64,000 nucleotides of DNA from Enterococcus faecalis (GCF_029024925.1 NZ_CP118962.1:833501-897500), one strand, 5' to 3'. Shown: positions 45,186 through 56,422, numbered from the stretch's first letter. A program made the numbers and translations. The notes: a model not told the origin generated them from the sequence alone.

Positions 45186-45815
45186 TTGAAAAATTCTAGA
45201 AATTATTTACGAGTGATCACCTTAATCTATTGTATCTATATGTGGTTATTTGCTACGCATTTTCATTTTATGGCGTTGAACGTGTTGTTAGCCTATATTC
45301 CAATTGAACTTAGTTATCTTTTAAATGCAGAAAAACGTAAAAGGGATTGGTTGATAGGTTTTGCTTGGTTAATTTTTTATCCTAATGCGCCGTACCTATT
45401 TACGGATTTTTTTCATTTAGAAACGCTATCTATTTATCGAGGCTTTAATACGATTTTTGCAAACCAAATTGGTGATTGGTGGGCGTTTGTTTGCTTAACT
45501 AGCGGGATTGTTATATATGGACTTTTAGGGATGAAAACAGTAACAACTGTTAGTCAGAAATTGCAAAGTTATTGTGACTATAGAACAATTGTAGTCTTTC
45601 AAGCCAGCCTTCATTTCTTGTCTGCTTTGGCGATTTATGTTGGACGTTTTGATCGATTACACAGTGTCTATCTTTTTATGAGTCCAATTGAAACAGTGAA
45701 AATTATCTTTTTTGACTGGTCCCTTCAAAAATTAATGTTTATTTTATTAATGATGTTTCTACAGATGCTGTTGTTTGGGCTAATCCAATTATTAGGAAAA
45801 GAAGAAGCAATGTAA
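45186..45815 (+). CDS. DUF1361 family membrane protein
   Basis: A 209-residue hydrophobic protein with about six transmembrane segments. The central motif FAWLIFYPNAPYLFTDFFHL and FVGRFDR-like IYVGRFDRLHSVYLF are DUF1361 hallmarks. Function unknown. Start is TTG at 45186 with GGAGCG nine bases before it. A TGCTACACT extended -10 lies at 45143-45151. Confidence 0.85.
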   Translation: MKNSRNYLRVITLIYCIYMWLFATHFHFMALNVLLAYIPIELSYLLNAEKRKRDWLIGFAWLIFYPNAPYLFTDFFHLETLSIYRGFNTIFANQIGDWWAFVCLTSGIVIYGLLGMKTVTTVSQKLQSYCDYRTIVVFQASLHFLSALAIYVGRFDRLHSVYLFMSPIETVKIIFFDWSLQKLMFILLMMFLQMLLFGLIQLLGKEEAM

Positions 45816-45887
45816 AGCTTTTTCTTTTTTTATATCCACAAAACACGAACGTTATATAGAAAAATATATATAATAGTTAATATTTTG

Positions 45888-45916
45888 TTGTAAAAAGATA
45901 GTGATTCTCTTATAAT
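45888..45916 (+). promoter_or_regulatory. Promoter of the NCS2 permease gene
   Basis: TTGTAA at 45888-45893 and TATAAT at 45911-45916 with 17-bp spacing, about 50 bp before the gene. No purine riboswitch is visible in this short leader. Confidence 0.7.
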
Positions 45917-45966
45917 CAAAGAGTAATTATTCGAAAACATGGATTTTAAGGGAGAGAAGTGCAATT

Positions 45967-47373
45967 ATGAATACGTTTTTCAAATTAAAGGAAAACAAGA
46001 CAACGGTATCAACTGAAATAATGGCGGGGGTTACGACCTTTTTTGCAATGAGTTATATTTTATTTGTTAATCCGTCCATTCTTTCAGAAACAGGGATGCC
46101 TTTTCAGGCTGTTTTTTTAGCGACCATTATTGCTTCAATCATCGGTACATTAATTATGGGGCTGTTTGCTAATGTACCTTACGCTCAAGCACCGGGAATG
46201 GGACTCAATGCTTTCTTCACGTTTACGGTCGTTTTTGGGATGGGGTATACTTGGCAACAAGCATTAGCAATGGTTTTTATTTGTGGTTTGATTAATATTT
46301 TAATTACAGTGACAAAAATTCGCAAAATGATTATTAAAGCAATTCCAGAGAGTTTACAACATGCTATTGGTGGTGGGATTGGAATTTTTGTCGCTTATGT
46401 AGGGTTGAAAAATGCTGGCTTACTAAGTTTCACAGTACAAGCAGAACCTCAAAATGGTGTTGTGAATGGTTCGAGTATCGTGCCCGCTTTAGGAAATTTT
46501 GATAATCCAGCCATTATTTTGGCGGTAATTGGGTTAGTTTTAACAACGATTTTAGTTGTCACGAATGTTCGTGGGGCTATTTTAATTGGCATTGTGGTTA
46601 CTACGTTAGTCGCAATTCCAATGGGGGTGGTAGACACTGCTTCGGTTGATTGGCATGCTAATTCGTTGGGCAATTCATTTAAAGAATTAGGTACAACTTT
46701 TGGCGCTGCTTTTGGTGCTGAGGGCTTACAGTCATTGTTTAGTGATTCTTCAAAAATTCCTCAAGTCTTAATGACCATTATTGCCTTCAGTTTATCAGAT
46801 ACGTTTGATACAATTGGAACATTTATCGGTACGGGACGTCGAACAGGGATTTTCTCTAAAGAAGATGAATTAGCTTTAGAAGATAGTAAGGGCTTCAGCA
46901 CTAAAATGGACAAAGCTCTATTTGCAGATGCTATTGCAACATCTATCGGTGCGATTTTTGGTACATCGAATACGACAACTTATGTAGAAAGTGCAGCAGG
47001 AATCGGTGCGGGTGGTCGAACAGGTTTGACATCGGTAGTGGTAGCAATTCTATTTGCCCTAAGTAGTCTTTTTTCACCACTTATTGCTATTGTGCCAGCA
47101 CAAGCTACGGCTCCAGCGTTAATTTTAGTGGGAATTATGATGTTAGCTTCTTTCAAAGACATCAATTGGACGGATTTAGAAGATGCGATTCCAGCATTTT
47201 TTGCTTCAATTTTCATGGGATTATGTTATAGCATCTCTTATGGGATTGCTGCTGGGTTCATCTTTTATGCAGTGGTGAAAGTAGTCAAAGGAAAAGCCAA
47301 AGAAGTTTCACCAATTATTTGGGTCATTGATGCGTTGTTTATCTTAAACTTTGTAATCTTAGCTATTTTATAG
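45967..47373 (+). CDS. NCS2-family purine permease (PbuG/PbuO type)
   Basis: A 468-residue transporter with about 13 membrane segments of the adenine/guanine/hypoxanthine branch (AzgA-like). It opens with TEIMAGVTTFFAMSYILFVNPSIL, has YAQAPGMGLNAFFTFTV for substrate binding, and SLSDTFDTIGTFIGTGRR and GTSNTTTYVESAAGIG in the core. It imports nucleobases by proton symport. Start ATG at 45967 follows AAGGGAGAGAAG. It is a single gene with its own promoter and terminator. Confidence 0.92.
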   Translation: MNTFFKLKENKTTVSTEIMAGVTTFFAMSYILFVNPSILSETGMPFQAVFLATIIASIIGTLIMGLFANVPYAQAPGMGLNAFFTFTVVFGMGYTWQQALAMVFICGLINILITVTKIRKMIIKAIPESLQHAIGGGIGIFVAYVGLKNAGLLSFTVQAEPQNGVVNGSSIVPALGNFDNPAIILAVIGLVLTTILVVTNVRGAILIGIVVTTLVAIPMGVVDTASVDWHANSLGNSFKELGTTFGAAFGAEGLQSLFSDSSKIPQVLMTIIAFSLSDTFDTIGTFIGTGRRTGIFSKEDELALEDSKGFSTKMDKALFADAIATSIGAIFGTSNTTTYVESAAGIGAGGRTGLTSVVVAILFALSSLFSPLIAIVPAQATAPALILVGIMMLASFKDINWTDLEDAIPAFFASIFMGLCYSISYGIAAGFIFYAVVKVVKGKAKEVSPIIWVIDALFILNFVILAIL

Positions 47374-47459
47374 TAAATAGAAGTGAGGCTGAGATAACAG
47401 CGGTTAGCTTTGAAGGTGTTGCGTTTATTCAGCTATTTATCTTAAGCCCAAGTGTTAAG

Positions 47460-47508
47460 AAGTCTGGCAGATTGGTCGTTTTGACCGGTCTGTCAGACTT
47501 TTTTTTAA
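47460..47508 (+). terminator. Terminator of the NCS2 permease gene
   Basis: AAGTCTGGCAGATTGGTCG pairs with TGACCGGTCTGTCAGACTT around TTT (with wobbles), followed by eight T residues. The apex GGTCGTTTTGACC is a variant of the loop seen elsewhere in the window. Confidence 0.9.
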
Positions 47509-47520
47509 AAGAATTTTCTT

Positions 47521-47549
47521 TTGAGAGATTCACTCTTTTAGAGTATAGT
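47521..47549 (+). promoter_or_regulatory. Promoter of the MFS transporter gene
   Basis: TTGAGA at 47521-47526 and TATAGT at 47544-47549, exactly 17 bp apart; it begins 12 bp after the preceding terminator and the gene follows 21 bp after the -10. Confidence 0.8.
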
Positions 47550-47570
47550 GGTAGGTGAAGAGGTGATAAG

Positions 47571-48779
47571 GTGGATAAAAGTATGAAAATAAAATGGAAG
47601 CAGAATTTGTTAGTCGCATGGATTGGTTGCTTTTTTACAGGGGCGAGTATTAGCTTAGTTATGCCGTTTATTCCAGTATACGTTGAACAATTAGGGACGC
47701 CTAAGAGTCAAGTAGAGTTGTTTTCTGGATTGGCAATTTCTGTCACGGCGTTTGCTGCTGCGATTGTTGCACCGATTTGGGGAAATTTAGCTGATCGAAA
47801 AGGTCGGAAAATTATGATGATTCGCGCTGCAGCAGGAATGACGATCACAATGGGGGCGTTAGCATTTGTCCCTAATGTATACTGGCTGTTGATTATGCGT
47901 TTTATGAACGGAATTTTATCCGGCTATATTCCTAACGCAACAGCGATGATTGCGTCGCAGGCGCCAAAAGAGAAAAATGGCTGGGCTCTAGGGACATTAT
48001 CAACAGGTGCAATTGCTGGGACGTTAATTGCGCCATCGATTGGCGGTGCGTTGGCACAGTGGTTTGGAATGGAAAATGTCTTTATTATTACCGGTGTTAT
48101 TTTATTCATTACAACGTTGTTGACTATCTTTTTAGTTAAAGAAGATTTTCAACCAGTTGAGAAAAAGGATTTATTAACGACTAAAGAAATTTTTAGTAAG
48201 ATGGATCATGTTTCAGTATTGATTGGTTTGTTTGTGACTACGTTAATTTTACAATTAGGAATTACAAGTATCAGCCCAATCTTAACGCTATATATTCGAT
48301 CTTTAAGTGGCGATACAGAGAATGTATTATTTGTTAGTGGTTTGATTGTTTCGATTGCCGGCGTTTCAGCAATTATTTCTTCTCCAACTTTGGGAAAAAT
48401 TGGGGACCGCATTGGGAACCAAAAAGTTTTATTAGGCGGATTAATTCTTTCTTTTATTTGTTACATTCCCATGGCGTTTGTGCAAACACCTTTTCAGTTA
48501 GGTGTTTTACGATTCCTTTTAGGTTTTTCAACAGGTGCTTTAATGCCATCAATTAATACGTTAATTAGTAAAATAACGCCAACAGAGGGCGTAAGTAGAG
48601 TTTATAGTTACAATCAGATGTGTAGTAATTTCGGTCAAGTTTTAGGACCGATGGTAGGGTCGACAGTTGCCCATGGTTTTGGCTATTCTTCTGTTTTTCT
48701 GGTAACCGCTTGTTTCGTTTTAGGAAACATTGGGTTGTCCTTCTTTAATTTCCGAAAAGTTTTAAATAAAAAGCTCTAA
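47571..48779 (+). CDS. MFS drug/metabolite efflux transporter
   Basis: A 402-residue, 12-helix major facilitator. Motif A is GNLADRKGRKIMM between helices 2 and 3 and is repeated as GKIGDRIGNQKVL after the central loop; the fifth-helix exporter motif region is LGTLSTGAIAGTLIAPSIGG. It resembles MdtG/NorA-like multidrug exporters, but the substrate is unknown. A GTG at 47571 has GAGGTG upstream; an ATG at 47583 with AAGGTGG is an equally good alternative (398 residues). Confidence 0.88.
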   Translation: MDKSMKIKWKQNLLVAWIGCFFTGASISLVMPFIPVYVEQLGTPKSQVELFSGLAISVTAFAAAIVAPIWGNLADRKGRKIMMIRAAAGMTITMGALAFVPNVYWLLIMRFMNGILSGYIPNATAMIASQAPKEKNGWALGTLSTGAIAGTLIAPSIGGALAQWFGMENVFIITGVILFITTLLTIFLVKEDFQPVEKKDLLTTKEIFSKMDHVSVLIGLFVTTLILQLGITSISPILTLYIRSLSGDTENVLFVSGLIVSIAGVSAIISSPTLGKIGDRIGNQKVLLGGLILSFICYIPMAFVQTPFQLGVLRFLLGFSTGALMPSINTLISKITPTEGVSRVYSYNQMCSNFGQVLGPMVGSTVAHGFGYSSVFLVTACFVLGNIGLSFFNFRKVLNKKL

Positions 48780-48793
48780 ACAGTTGAAAAGAT

Positions 48794-48832
48794 AAAAAAA
48801 CCAGTTACAATAACTTTAGTAACTGGTTTTTT
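48794..48832. terminator. Bidirectional terminator between MFS and DUF2929 genes
   Basis: AAAAAACCAGTTAC pairs perfectly with GTAACTGGTTTTTT; tracts on both sides serve both convergent genes. Confidence 0.93.
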
Positions 48833-48833
48833 C

Positions 48834-49019
48834 TTATTTAACAGGTTTGGTTTCTTTCGGTACTGCAAAGTGTGCAATTAATAAAATAATAACGGCTGTT
48901 GCCAACGATAGAATCGTTGTCATTTTAAAGTCGTATGAACCACCAGATAATGCACCGCCGATATATCCAACGACTTGGCCTAATGCGAAGGTCCAGAAAA
49001 ATACAACAAGATAACGCAT
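48834..49019 (-). CDS. DUF2929 family small membrane protein
   Basis: A 61-residue protein with two hydrophobic helices (about 2-24 and 34-52) and a charged C-terminus (PKETKPVK), matching DUF2929. Function unknown. GAGGTGCTC precedes the ATG on the minus strand. It is divergent from dnaE. Confidence 0.85.
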   Translation of the reverse strand: MRYLVVFFWTFALGQVVGYIGGALSGGSYDFKMTTILSLATAVIILLIAHFAVPKETKPVK

Positions 49020-49136
49020 ATGAGCACCTCTTTTCTAGCTCTTAGTTTAGCATATTTTCTTTAAAAGTAAAGAATCCGCGATAGGAAAATAAGAGAAGAG
49101 GCAAAAAATAGCAAGGATTCAAAAAGGAGCTGTCCA

Positions 49137-52100
49137 ATGTCATTTCCACAATTACATACCGTTACTTCCTATTCGCTTTTATCTAGTACGGTTAGGATTC
49201 GTTCCTATGTAAAACAAGCGAAAGCGTTAGGTTATCAAACATTAGCGATTACCGATATCAATGTCTTGCATGGGGCGGTTGAATTTTATGAAGCATGCCA
49301 AGAAGCGGGAATTCAACCAATTATCGGTTTAAGATTAGAATATACCCCAGCAGAAAAAGAAGGGCATTCCGAGTTGCTTTTATTTGCTAAAAATTTAAAA
49401 GGGTATCAGCAATTAATGCAACTATCTAGCAGTAAAATGACGACAGAGGGTCCCTTTTACTTAGCGGAACATCAATCCTTATTAAGTGATTTATTTGCCG
49501 TGACTTTGTCAGCCAAAGGAGAAGTCGCCCAAACATTTTTTGAAGATGAACAACAAGCGGTTCACGCTTTCCAACAACTTGCTTCATATTTTGATCCCCA
49601 GTCGTTATTTGTTGAACATTCTTTTTCAATGAATCAACAACGCAATCCAGCGCTCTTTTCTTTTTACCAACGAGAACAATTACCTGGCGTGGCTTTGCAA
49701 GAGGTACGTCATTTAACAAGGGAAGAAGGCTTTGCCGTTACTGTTCTTGAGAGCATCAAAGAAAATAATCAATTGAATATTACAAGCCAAACACCGGAAA
49801 TAGAAGGTCTGAATTACTTGCGTGAAGCAGAGACGACGATGGAACAAATGCTTCAAATAGCTGGTGCAGAAGTGGTCCAGAATACGATTCAGCTAGCTGA
49901 AAATTGCCGAGTTGACATTCCTTTACATCAAAAATTATTACCGCATTTTCCTGTGCCTGATAATCAAACGGCTGGTTCTTATTTACGCACATTGTGTTTA
50001 GAAAAATTACCAGAAAGAGTGCCTCATCTAAATGAAGTTTACCAAAAACGATTAGAAAAAGAGTTAACCATCATTCACAATATGGGCTTTGATGATTACT
50101 TTTTAATCGTTTGGGATGTGATGGACTTCTGTCATAACAATCAAATTGTTACAGGCGCTGGCCGAGGTTCAGCTGCAGGCTCTTTAGTGTCCTATGTGCT
50201 ATCAATTACAGATGTAGATCCAATCAAATATGATTTGCTTTTTGAACGTTTTTTGAATCCAGAACGCTACACGATGCCCGATATTGATTTAGATATTCCT
50301 GATAATCGGCGGGAGGAAGTTTTAGCTTATGTCAGTCAAAAATATGGTCATTATCACATGGCGCAAATTGCCACGTTTGGTACGATGGCTGCGAAAATGG
50401 TTTTACGGGACGTTGCACGTGTTTTCGGGTTGTCCCAGAGTGAAGCGAATCGTTGGTCGGCAGCTGTCCCCAACAAGCTGAAAATTACGTTAGAAGAAGC
50501 GTACCAAGAGTCGAAACGGATGCAAGAATTGGTCAATTTTTCACCAAATAATCAATTGCTCTATAAAACAGCTGTTCAGCTAGAAGGATTGCCTCGCCAT
50601 GTTTCTACGCACGCAGCAGGTGTGGTAATTAGTGATGAAAATCTTTTGAATTTGGTTCCGTTACAACTAGGATCGAATGAAATTTTATTGACCCAATTTA
50701 CTATGAATGATGTTGAAAAAATTGGTCTTCTGAAAATGGATTTCTTGGGCTTAAGAAATTTATCCATCATTGATGATACCCTCACAGCTGTTAAACGCGT
50801 CTATAATCAAACCATTCGTTTGAATCAGATTCCATTAGATGACGAAACGACGCTGGCTTTATTTAGAAAAGGGGAAACAAGTGGTGTTTTTCAGTTTGAA
50901 TCTGCTGGAATTCGGAATGTATTAAGAAAATTAGGGCCAACTAGCATTGAAGATATTGCTGCTGTCAATGCCCTGTATCGTCCTGGTCCGATGCAAAATA
51001 TTGATGTTTTCATCCGCCGGAAAAAAGGCTTGGAACAAATTAGTTATCCAGAGCCTAGTCTCGCCCCCATTTTGGAAAATACGTACGGAATTATTGTTTA
51101 CCAAGAGCAGATTATGCAAGTTGCTGCGAAAATGGCTGGCTTCTCTTTAGGGCAAGCTGACATTTTACGTCGGGCCATTAGTAAAAAGAAAAAAGATGTG
51201 CTAGATGAAGAACGGAATCATTTTGTTAATGGTGCGTTACAACAAGGCTATCCCAAAGAAACAGCTAACCAAGTGTACGATTATATTGAGCGCTTTGCTA
51301 ATTATGGCTTTAACCGCTCGCATGCATTTGCCTATTCCTTTATTGGTTTTCAAATGGCTTACTTGAAGGTTCATTATCCGAGTGCTTTTTATGTCGCATT
51401 GTTGCATTCTGTTCGTCATAATCCAACAAAAATTAAAGAATATATTGGCGAAGCTAGAAAAAACAAGCAGACGATTTTGCAGCCGTCAATTAACCAAAGT
51501 CACTACAGCTTTTACCTAAATCAGCAACAGCAAATTTTATTTGGTTTTAGTTCTTTAAAAGGAATCCGCCGAGACTTCATTCAAAATATTTTAAATGAAC
51601 GCCGAGAAAATGGACCGTACAAAACGTTCGATGAGTTTCTTTTGCGAATTGACCGTAAGTGGTTGAAAGTTGAAAATATCGAACCATTGATTGCCATCGG
51701 TGCATTTGACGAAATTGCGCCTAATCGCCGTCAATTAGCGGTAGGTTTAGAGAGTAATATCCAAAGTATTCTTCTCAGCGGTGGTAGTATGGATTTGTTA
51801 GAAACGTTGAAGCCCAAGGAAGAAGAAATTGCCGATTATCCGCTAGAAGAGCGACTAGAACAAGAAGAACAATATTTAGGGGTCTATTTATCAGGACATC
51901 CGACAGAAGAGTTCAAAAAAACACGCTTAGCCAAGCAAACGCAACTTGTTCATGAACTTGTTGAAAATCAGCCCACGAAATTATTGATTTATGTCAAAAA
52001 CATTCGGACGATTCGGACCAAAAAGGGAGAACAAATGGCCTTTGTTGATGGGGATGATACAACAGGAAGTATTTCACTAACGTTGTTCCCAACTGTTTTT

Positions 52101-52466
52101 CGCCAGTTAAGACAGAGTGTCGAGAAAGGGCAAGTTTATTATGTGGAAGGAAAAGTGGAACGCAGTACGTACAATCAAGAATTGCAAATATTGGTTCAAC
52201 GAATAGAAAAAGCGCAACAAGTAGAAACATCAATTAGTGACGAAACGTGTTTTATCAGAATTACAAAAGATGTCGAACAAACGGACGTTTTTCAGAAAAT
52301 GAAAGAGGTACTCAGTCGTCATGCTGGACACATTCCAGTGATTGTCTATTTTGAAAAAACAGGAAAGAAAATAGTATTAAATGAAGAAAATTGGGTCGCT
52401 CATACAAGCGCTAGTCAGCAACAATTAGCTTACGTTTTAGGCGAGCAAAACGTCATTTTCAAATGA
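49137..52466 (+). CDS. dnaE: DNA polymerase III alpha subunit
   Basis: A 1109-residue C-family polymerase. The N-terminal PHP domain (about 1-280) starts LHTVTSYSLLSS. The palm holds the catalytic Asp triad in PDIDLDIPD (D382, D384, D386), preceded by GAGRGSAAGSLVSYVL. The fingers and tandem HhH region (NYGFNRSHAFAYSFIGFQMAYLK) and an OB-fold (about 965-1040, LLIYVKNIRTIRTKKGEQMAFV) follow. In Firmicutes this DnaE works with PolC, extending primers before PolC takes over. AAAGGAGC precedes the ATG. Its location directly before pfkA-pyk is conserved in this group. Confidence 0.96.
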   Translation: MSFPQLHTVTSYSLLSSTVRIRSYVKQAKALGYQTLAITDINVLHGAVEFYEACQEAGIQPIIGLRLEYTPAEKEGHSELLLFAKNLKGYQQLMQLSSSKMTTEGPFYLAEHQSLLSDLFAVTLSAKGEVAQTFFEDEQQAVHAFQQLASYFDPQSLFVEHSFSMNQQRNPALFSFYQREQLPGVALQEVRHLTREEGFAVTVLESIKENNQLNITSQTPEIEGLNYLREAETTMEQMLQIAGAEVVQNTIQLAENCRVDIPLHQKLLPHFPVPDNQTAGSYLRTLCLEKLPERVPHLNEVYQKRLEKELTIIHNMGFDDYFLIVWDVMDFCHNNQIVTGAGRGSAAGSLVSYVLSITDVDPIKYDLLFERFLNPERYTMPDIDLDIPDNRREEVLAYVSQKYGHYHMAQIATFGTMAAKMVLRDVARVFGLSQSEANRWSAAVPNKLKITLEEAYQESKRMQELVNFSPNNQLLYKTAVQLEGLPRHVSTHAAGVVISDENLLNLVPLQLGSNEILLTQFTMNDVEKIGLLKMDFLGLRNLSIIDDTLTAVKRVYNQTIRLNQIPLDDETTLALFRKGETSGVFQFESAGIRNVLRKLGPTSIEDIAAVNALYRPGPMQNIDVFIRRKKGLEQISYPEPSLAPILENTYGIIVYQEQIMQVAAKMAGFSLGQADILRRAISKKKKDVLDEERNHFVNGALQQGYPKETANQVYDYIERFANYGFNRSHAFAYSFIGFQMAYLKVHYPSAFYVALLHSVRHNPTKIKEYIGEARKNKQTILQPSINQSHYSFYLNQQQQILFGFSSLKGIRRDFIQNILNERRENGPYKTFDEFLLRIDRKWLKVENIEPLIAIGAFDEIAPNRRQLAVGLESNIQSILLSGGSMDLLETLKPKEEEIADYPLEERLEQEEQYLGVYLSGHPTEEFKKTRLAKQTQLVHELVENQPTKLLIYVKNIRTIRTKKGEQMAFVDGDDTTGSISLTLFPTVFRQLRQSVEKGQVYYVEGKVERSTYNQELQILVQRIEKAQQVETSISDETCFIRITKDVEQTDVFQKMKEVLSRHAGHIPVIVYFEKTGKKIVLNEENWVAHTSASQQQLAYVLGEQNVIFK

Positions 52467-52523
52467 TTTACGGTAAAAAATACTAGTTGTTTTCAACTTT
52501 TTTCATTTTTTTCTTCTTAACTC

Positions 52524-52552
52524 AAGACATTTTGGTTCTTTAATGGTAAAAT
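52524..52552 (+). promoter_or_regulatory. Probable promoter of pfkA-pyk
   Basis: AAGACA at 52524-52529 and TAAAAT at 52547-52552, 17 bp apart, with TGG before the -10. The leader is about 80 bases. Confidence 0.55.
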
Positions 52553-52635
52553 GAATGACGTAATATTTTTGTATATCAATTTTTGCGAAAAGGTTTCTTT
52601 TGGCAGTTGAAAGTATATTATATGAGGTGAAATAG

Positions 52636-53601
<966 letters not shown>

Positions 53602-53665
53602 TCTTGTATATTAGCTAATCTTATTAGCTTTGTATAAACAAATTTGGAATAGGAGCGTTTTAGTA

Positions 53666-55423
53666 ATGAAAAAAACGAAAATCGTATGTACGATTGGACC
53701 AGCTAGTGAATCCGTTGATATGCTAGTAAACTTAATTAATGCAGGTATGAATGTTTGCCGTTTGAACTTTTCACATGGTGACTACGAAGAGCATGGTGCT
53801 CGTATTAAAAACATTCGTGAAGCTGTAAAAATTACAGGGAAACGCGTAGCGATCTTACTAGATACAAAAGGTCCTGAAATCCGCACAAATGACATGGAAA
53901 ATGGCGCAATCACAATGAAAATTGGTGACTCAGTACGTATTTCTATGACAGAAGTTTTAGGAACAAATGAAAAATTCTCAATCACTTATCCAGAATTAAT
54001 CAATGATGTAAACGTAGGTTCACACATTCTTTTAGATGATGGTTTAATCGATTTAGAAGTAACTGATATCGACCGTGATGCAAACGAAATCGTAACAGTT
54101 GTTAAAAACGAAGGCGTCTTGAAAAACAAAAAAGGCGTTAACGTACCAGGCGTTTCTGTAAACTTACCAGGGATCACTGAAAAAGATGCTAACGATATCC
54201 GTTTCGGAATTGGTCAAGGAATTGACTTTATCGCAGCTAGCTTCGTTCGTCGTGCTTCTGACGTTTTAGAAATCACTAAAATTTTAGAAGAAGAAAACGC
54301 AACACACATCCAAATCATTCCTAAAATCGAAAACCAAGAAGGTATCGATAATATCGATGAAATCTTAAAAGTTTCTGATGGTTTAATGGTTGCTCGTGGT
54401 GACATGGGTGTTGAAATTCCAACAGAAGATGTTCCAGTTGTCCAAAAAGCTTTAATTAAAAAATGTAATGCTTTAGGTAAACCAGTTATCACTGCAACAC
54501 AAATGTTAGATTCAATGCAACGTAACCCACGTCCAACACGTGCGGAAGCAAATGACGTAGCAAACGCAATCTACGATGGAACAGATGCAGTAATGTTATC
54601 AGGCGAAACTGCAGCAGGGGATTACCCATTAGAAGCTGTTCAAACAATGGCTCGTATTGCAGTTCGTACAGAAGAAACATTAGTTAACCAAGATTCATTC
54701 GCATTGAAATTATATAGCAAAACAGATATGACTGAAGCAATCGGACAATCTGTTGGCCATACAGCACGTAACTTGGGTATCCAAACAATCGTTGCGGCAA
54801 CAGAATCAGGCCATACAGCACGTATGATCTCTAAATACCGTCCAAAAGCACATATCGTTGCAATTACGTTCTCAGAACAAAAAGCACGTAGCTTATCATT
54901 ATCATGGGGTGTTTACGCAACAGTTGCTGACAAACCATCAAGCACAGATGAAATGTTTAATTTAGCTTCAAAAGTATCACAAGAAGAAGGTTATGCTTCA
55001 GAAGGTGATTTAATCATTATCACTGCTGGTGTTCCAGTTGGCGAAAAAGGCACAACAAACTTAATGAAAATTCAAATGATCGGTTCTAAATTAGTTCAAG
55101 GTCAAGGTGTCGGCGAAGAAGCAATTATTGCAAAAGCCGTTGTAGCAGGAACTGCTGAAGAAGCAGTTGCTAAAGCGACTGAAGGAGCTATTTTAGTTAC
55201 AAAAACAACAGATAAAGAATACATGCCTGCAATTGAAAAAGCATCAGCATTAGTTGTTGAAGAAGGTGGTTTAACTTCTCATGCAGCTGTTGTAGCGATT
55301 GCGCAAAATATTCCAGTTATCGTAGGTGCTGCAGATGCAACATCATTAATTAATAATGACGAAGTGATTACTGTTGATCCTCGTCGTGGTATTGTTTACC
55401 GCGGAGCAACAACAGCTATCTAA
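53666..55423 (+). CDS. pyk: Pyruvate kinase with C-terminal PEP-utiliser domain
   Basis: A 585-residue enzyme converting PEP and ADP to pyruvate and [15 protein letters not shown] starts the barrel; KGPEIRT, the catalytic Lys region [13 protein letters not shown] and [11 protein letters not shown] carry Mg and substrate ligands. After the 470-residue core an additional PEP-utilising mobile domain ([15 protein letters not shown], residues about 510-585) is present, as in Bacillus pyruvate kinases. ATG at 53666 is chosen for TAGGAGCG upstream; the frame is open 36 bases earlier. Codon use is highly biased, as expected for strong expression. Confidence 0.97.
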   Translation: MKKTKIVCTIGPASESVDMLVNLINAGMNVCRLNFSHGDYEEHGARIKNIREAVKITGKRVAILLDTKGPEIRTNDMENGAITMKIGDSVRISMTEVLGTNEKFSITYPELINDVNVGSHILLDDGLIDLEVTDIDRDANEIVTVVKNEGVLKNKKGVNVPGVSVNLPGITEKDANDIRFGIGQGIDFIAASFVRRASDVLEITKILEEENATHIQIIPKIENQEGIDNIDEILKVSDGLMVARGDMGVEIPTEDVPVVQKALIKKCNALGKPVITATQMLDSMQRNPRPTRAEANDVANAIYDGTDAVMLSGETAAGDYPLEAVQTMARIAVRTEETLVNQDSFALKLYSKTDMTEAIGQSVGHTARNLGIQTIVAATESGHTARMISKYRPKAHIVAITFSEQKARSLSLSWGVYATVADKPSSTDEMFNLASKVSQEEGYASEGDLIIITAGVPVGEKGTTNLMKIQMIGSKLVQGQGVGEEAIIAKAVVAGTAEEAVAKATEGAILVTKTTDKEYMPAIEKASALVVEEGGLTSHAAVVAIAQNIPVIVGAADATSLINNDEVITVDPRRGIVYRGATTAI

Positions 55424-55471
55424 ATCTAATTAATTCAATCATTTGATTTTAAGCAATATGTACTCGGACGC

Positions 55472-55516
55472 AAAGCTGGGACAAACCGATTCGTCAGTTT
55501 GTCTCAGCTTTTTTTA
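55472..55516 (+). terminator. Terminator of pfkA-pyk
   Basis: AAAGCTGGGACAAAC pairs with GTTTGTCTCAGCTTT around CGATTCGTCA, followed by T residues. Confidence 0.9.
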
Positions 55517-55740
55517 CAAGGAAGACAGTGGTATGAAATGTTCAGAAAACACGTATTCAGTAAATAAAGAGTTGGGCGCAAATAGTAAAATTATGTCTTA
55601 GTTTTAAATTATCTATGTTATTTCACACAAAAATTTTGTTATTTAATTGAATAAGCGCTAAGTTATCTTCAACAGAAAAACAATTATAAAAAAAACGAAA
55701 GAAAAACAGGAAATAAGAAAGGGCTGTCAAGAAAATTTCA
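55517..55740. other. AT-rich intergenic stretch, no gene seen
   Basis: The 373-bp gap between pyk and yceD holds the pyk terminator at its start and the yceD promoter at its end. Between them I see only AT-rich sequence with no reading frame, tRNA or clear hairpin. Confidence 0.6.
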
Positions 55741-55769
55741 TTGACAAAGCTTTCATACCCCTGTATAAT
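55741..55769 (+). promoter_or_regulatory. Consensus sigma-A promoter of yceD-rpmF
   Basis: TTGACA at 55741-55746, 17 bp, TATAAT at 55764-55769, with TG at 55762-55763. A full consensus match, fitting strong ribosomal-protein expression. Confidence 0.93.
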
Positions 55770-55796
55770 AGCTTTTGTTGCTTAGGAGTGATAATT

Positions 55797-56366
55797 ATGA
55801 AGTGGTCTTTGTTAGAATTAAATAAATACAAAGAAGAGCCGCTAGTGTTTTCAGAAACATTGCATCTTAAAGAAGAGCTTCTTCAACGAGATGATACCTT
55901 GTTGGATGTTAGTCCAATCAAAGTAGAAGGCTTATTAGCAGTCAATAAATCAGAATATTTACTTCATTACACTATTCAGGTAACTGTAACCGTTCCTTCA
56001 TCCCGTTCTTTAGAACCTGTGGCTTTGCCAATGCAAATCACGGTCGATGAAGTCTTTATGACAAAAGAACAAATGGATACAAGAGATGAACGATTTGCAG
56101 CTGAAGAGATTATTTTATTGGACAAGCCAACAATTGATTTAGATGAATCTGTCGAAGACAACATTCTATTGTCCATTCCAATTCAAGTGCTTACAGAAGA
56201 AGAACAAAACAGTCAAGAAATGCCAAGTGGCAATGACTGGGAAGTGATTTCAGAAGAAGCATATTTGGAAAGTAAGCAGAAAGCAGCAGAACAAACAGTG
56301 GATCCTCGTCTGGCTAAACTATCAGAATTACTCAGCGATAATGCTGAAGAGGAAGATAACAGCTAG
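55797..56366 (+). CDS. YceD/DUF177 family protein
   Basis: A 189-residue acidic protein of the YceD (DUF177) family, typically encoded directly before rpmF and implicated in 23S rRNA or large-subunit maturation. Recognisable segments are the N-terminal WSLLELNKYKEEPLVFSE and the conserved PIQVLTEEE region; C-terminal DPRLAKLSELL is the family ending. It has no visible catalytic motif. ATG at 55797 follows AGGAG with a nine-base gap. The rpmF gene starts 56 bp later. Confidence 0.88.
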   Translation: MKWSLLELNKYKEEPLVFSETLHLKEELLQRDDTLLDVSPIKVEGLLAVNKSEYLLHYTIQVTVTVPSSRSLEPVALPMQITVDEVFMTKEQMDTRDERFAAEEIILLDKPTIDLDESVEDNILLSIPIQVLTEEEQNSQEMPSGNDWEVISEEAYLESKQKAAEQTVDPRLAKLSELLSDNAEEEDNS

Positions 56367-56422
56367 GTTGGAATATATTGTGTATGTAAATACACGCATC
56401 TTTACAAGGAGGTGGAACAACA

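Noticed and set aside
45816..45966. Search for a purine riboswitch before the NCS2 permease
   Set aside because: The leader is too short and shows no conserved three-stem core; only a sigma-A promoter is visible.
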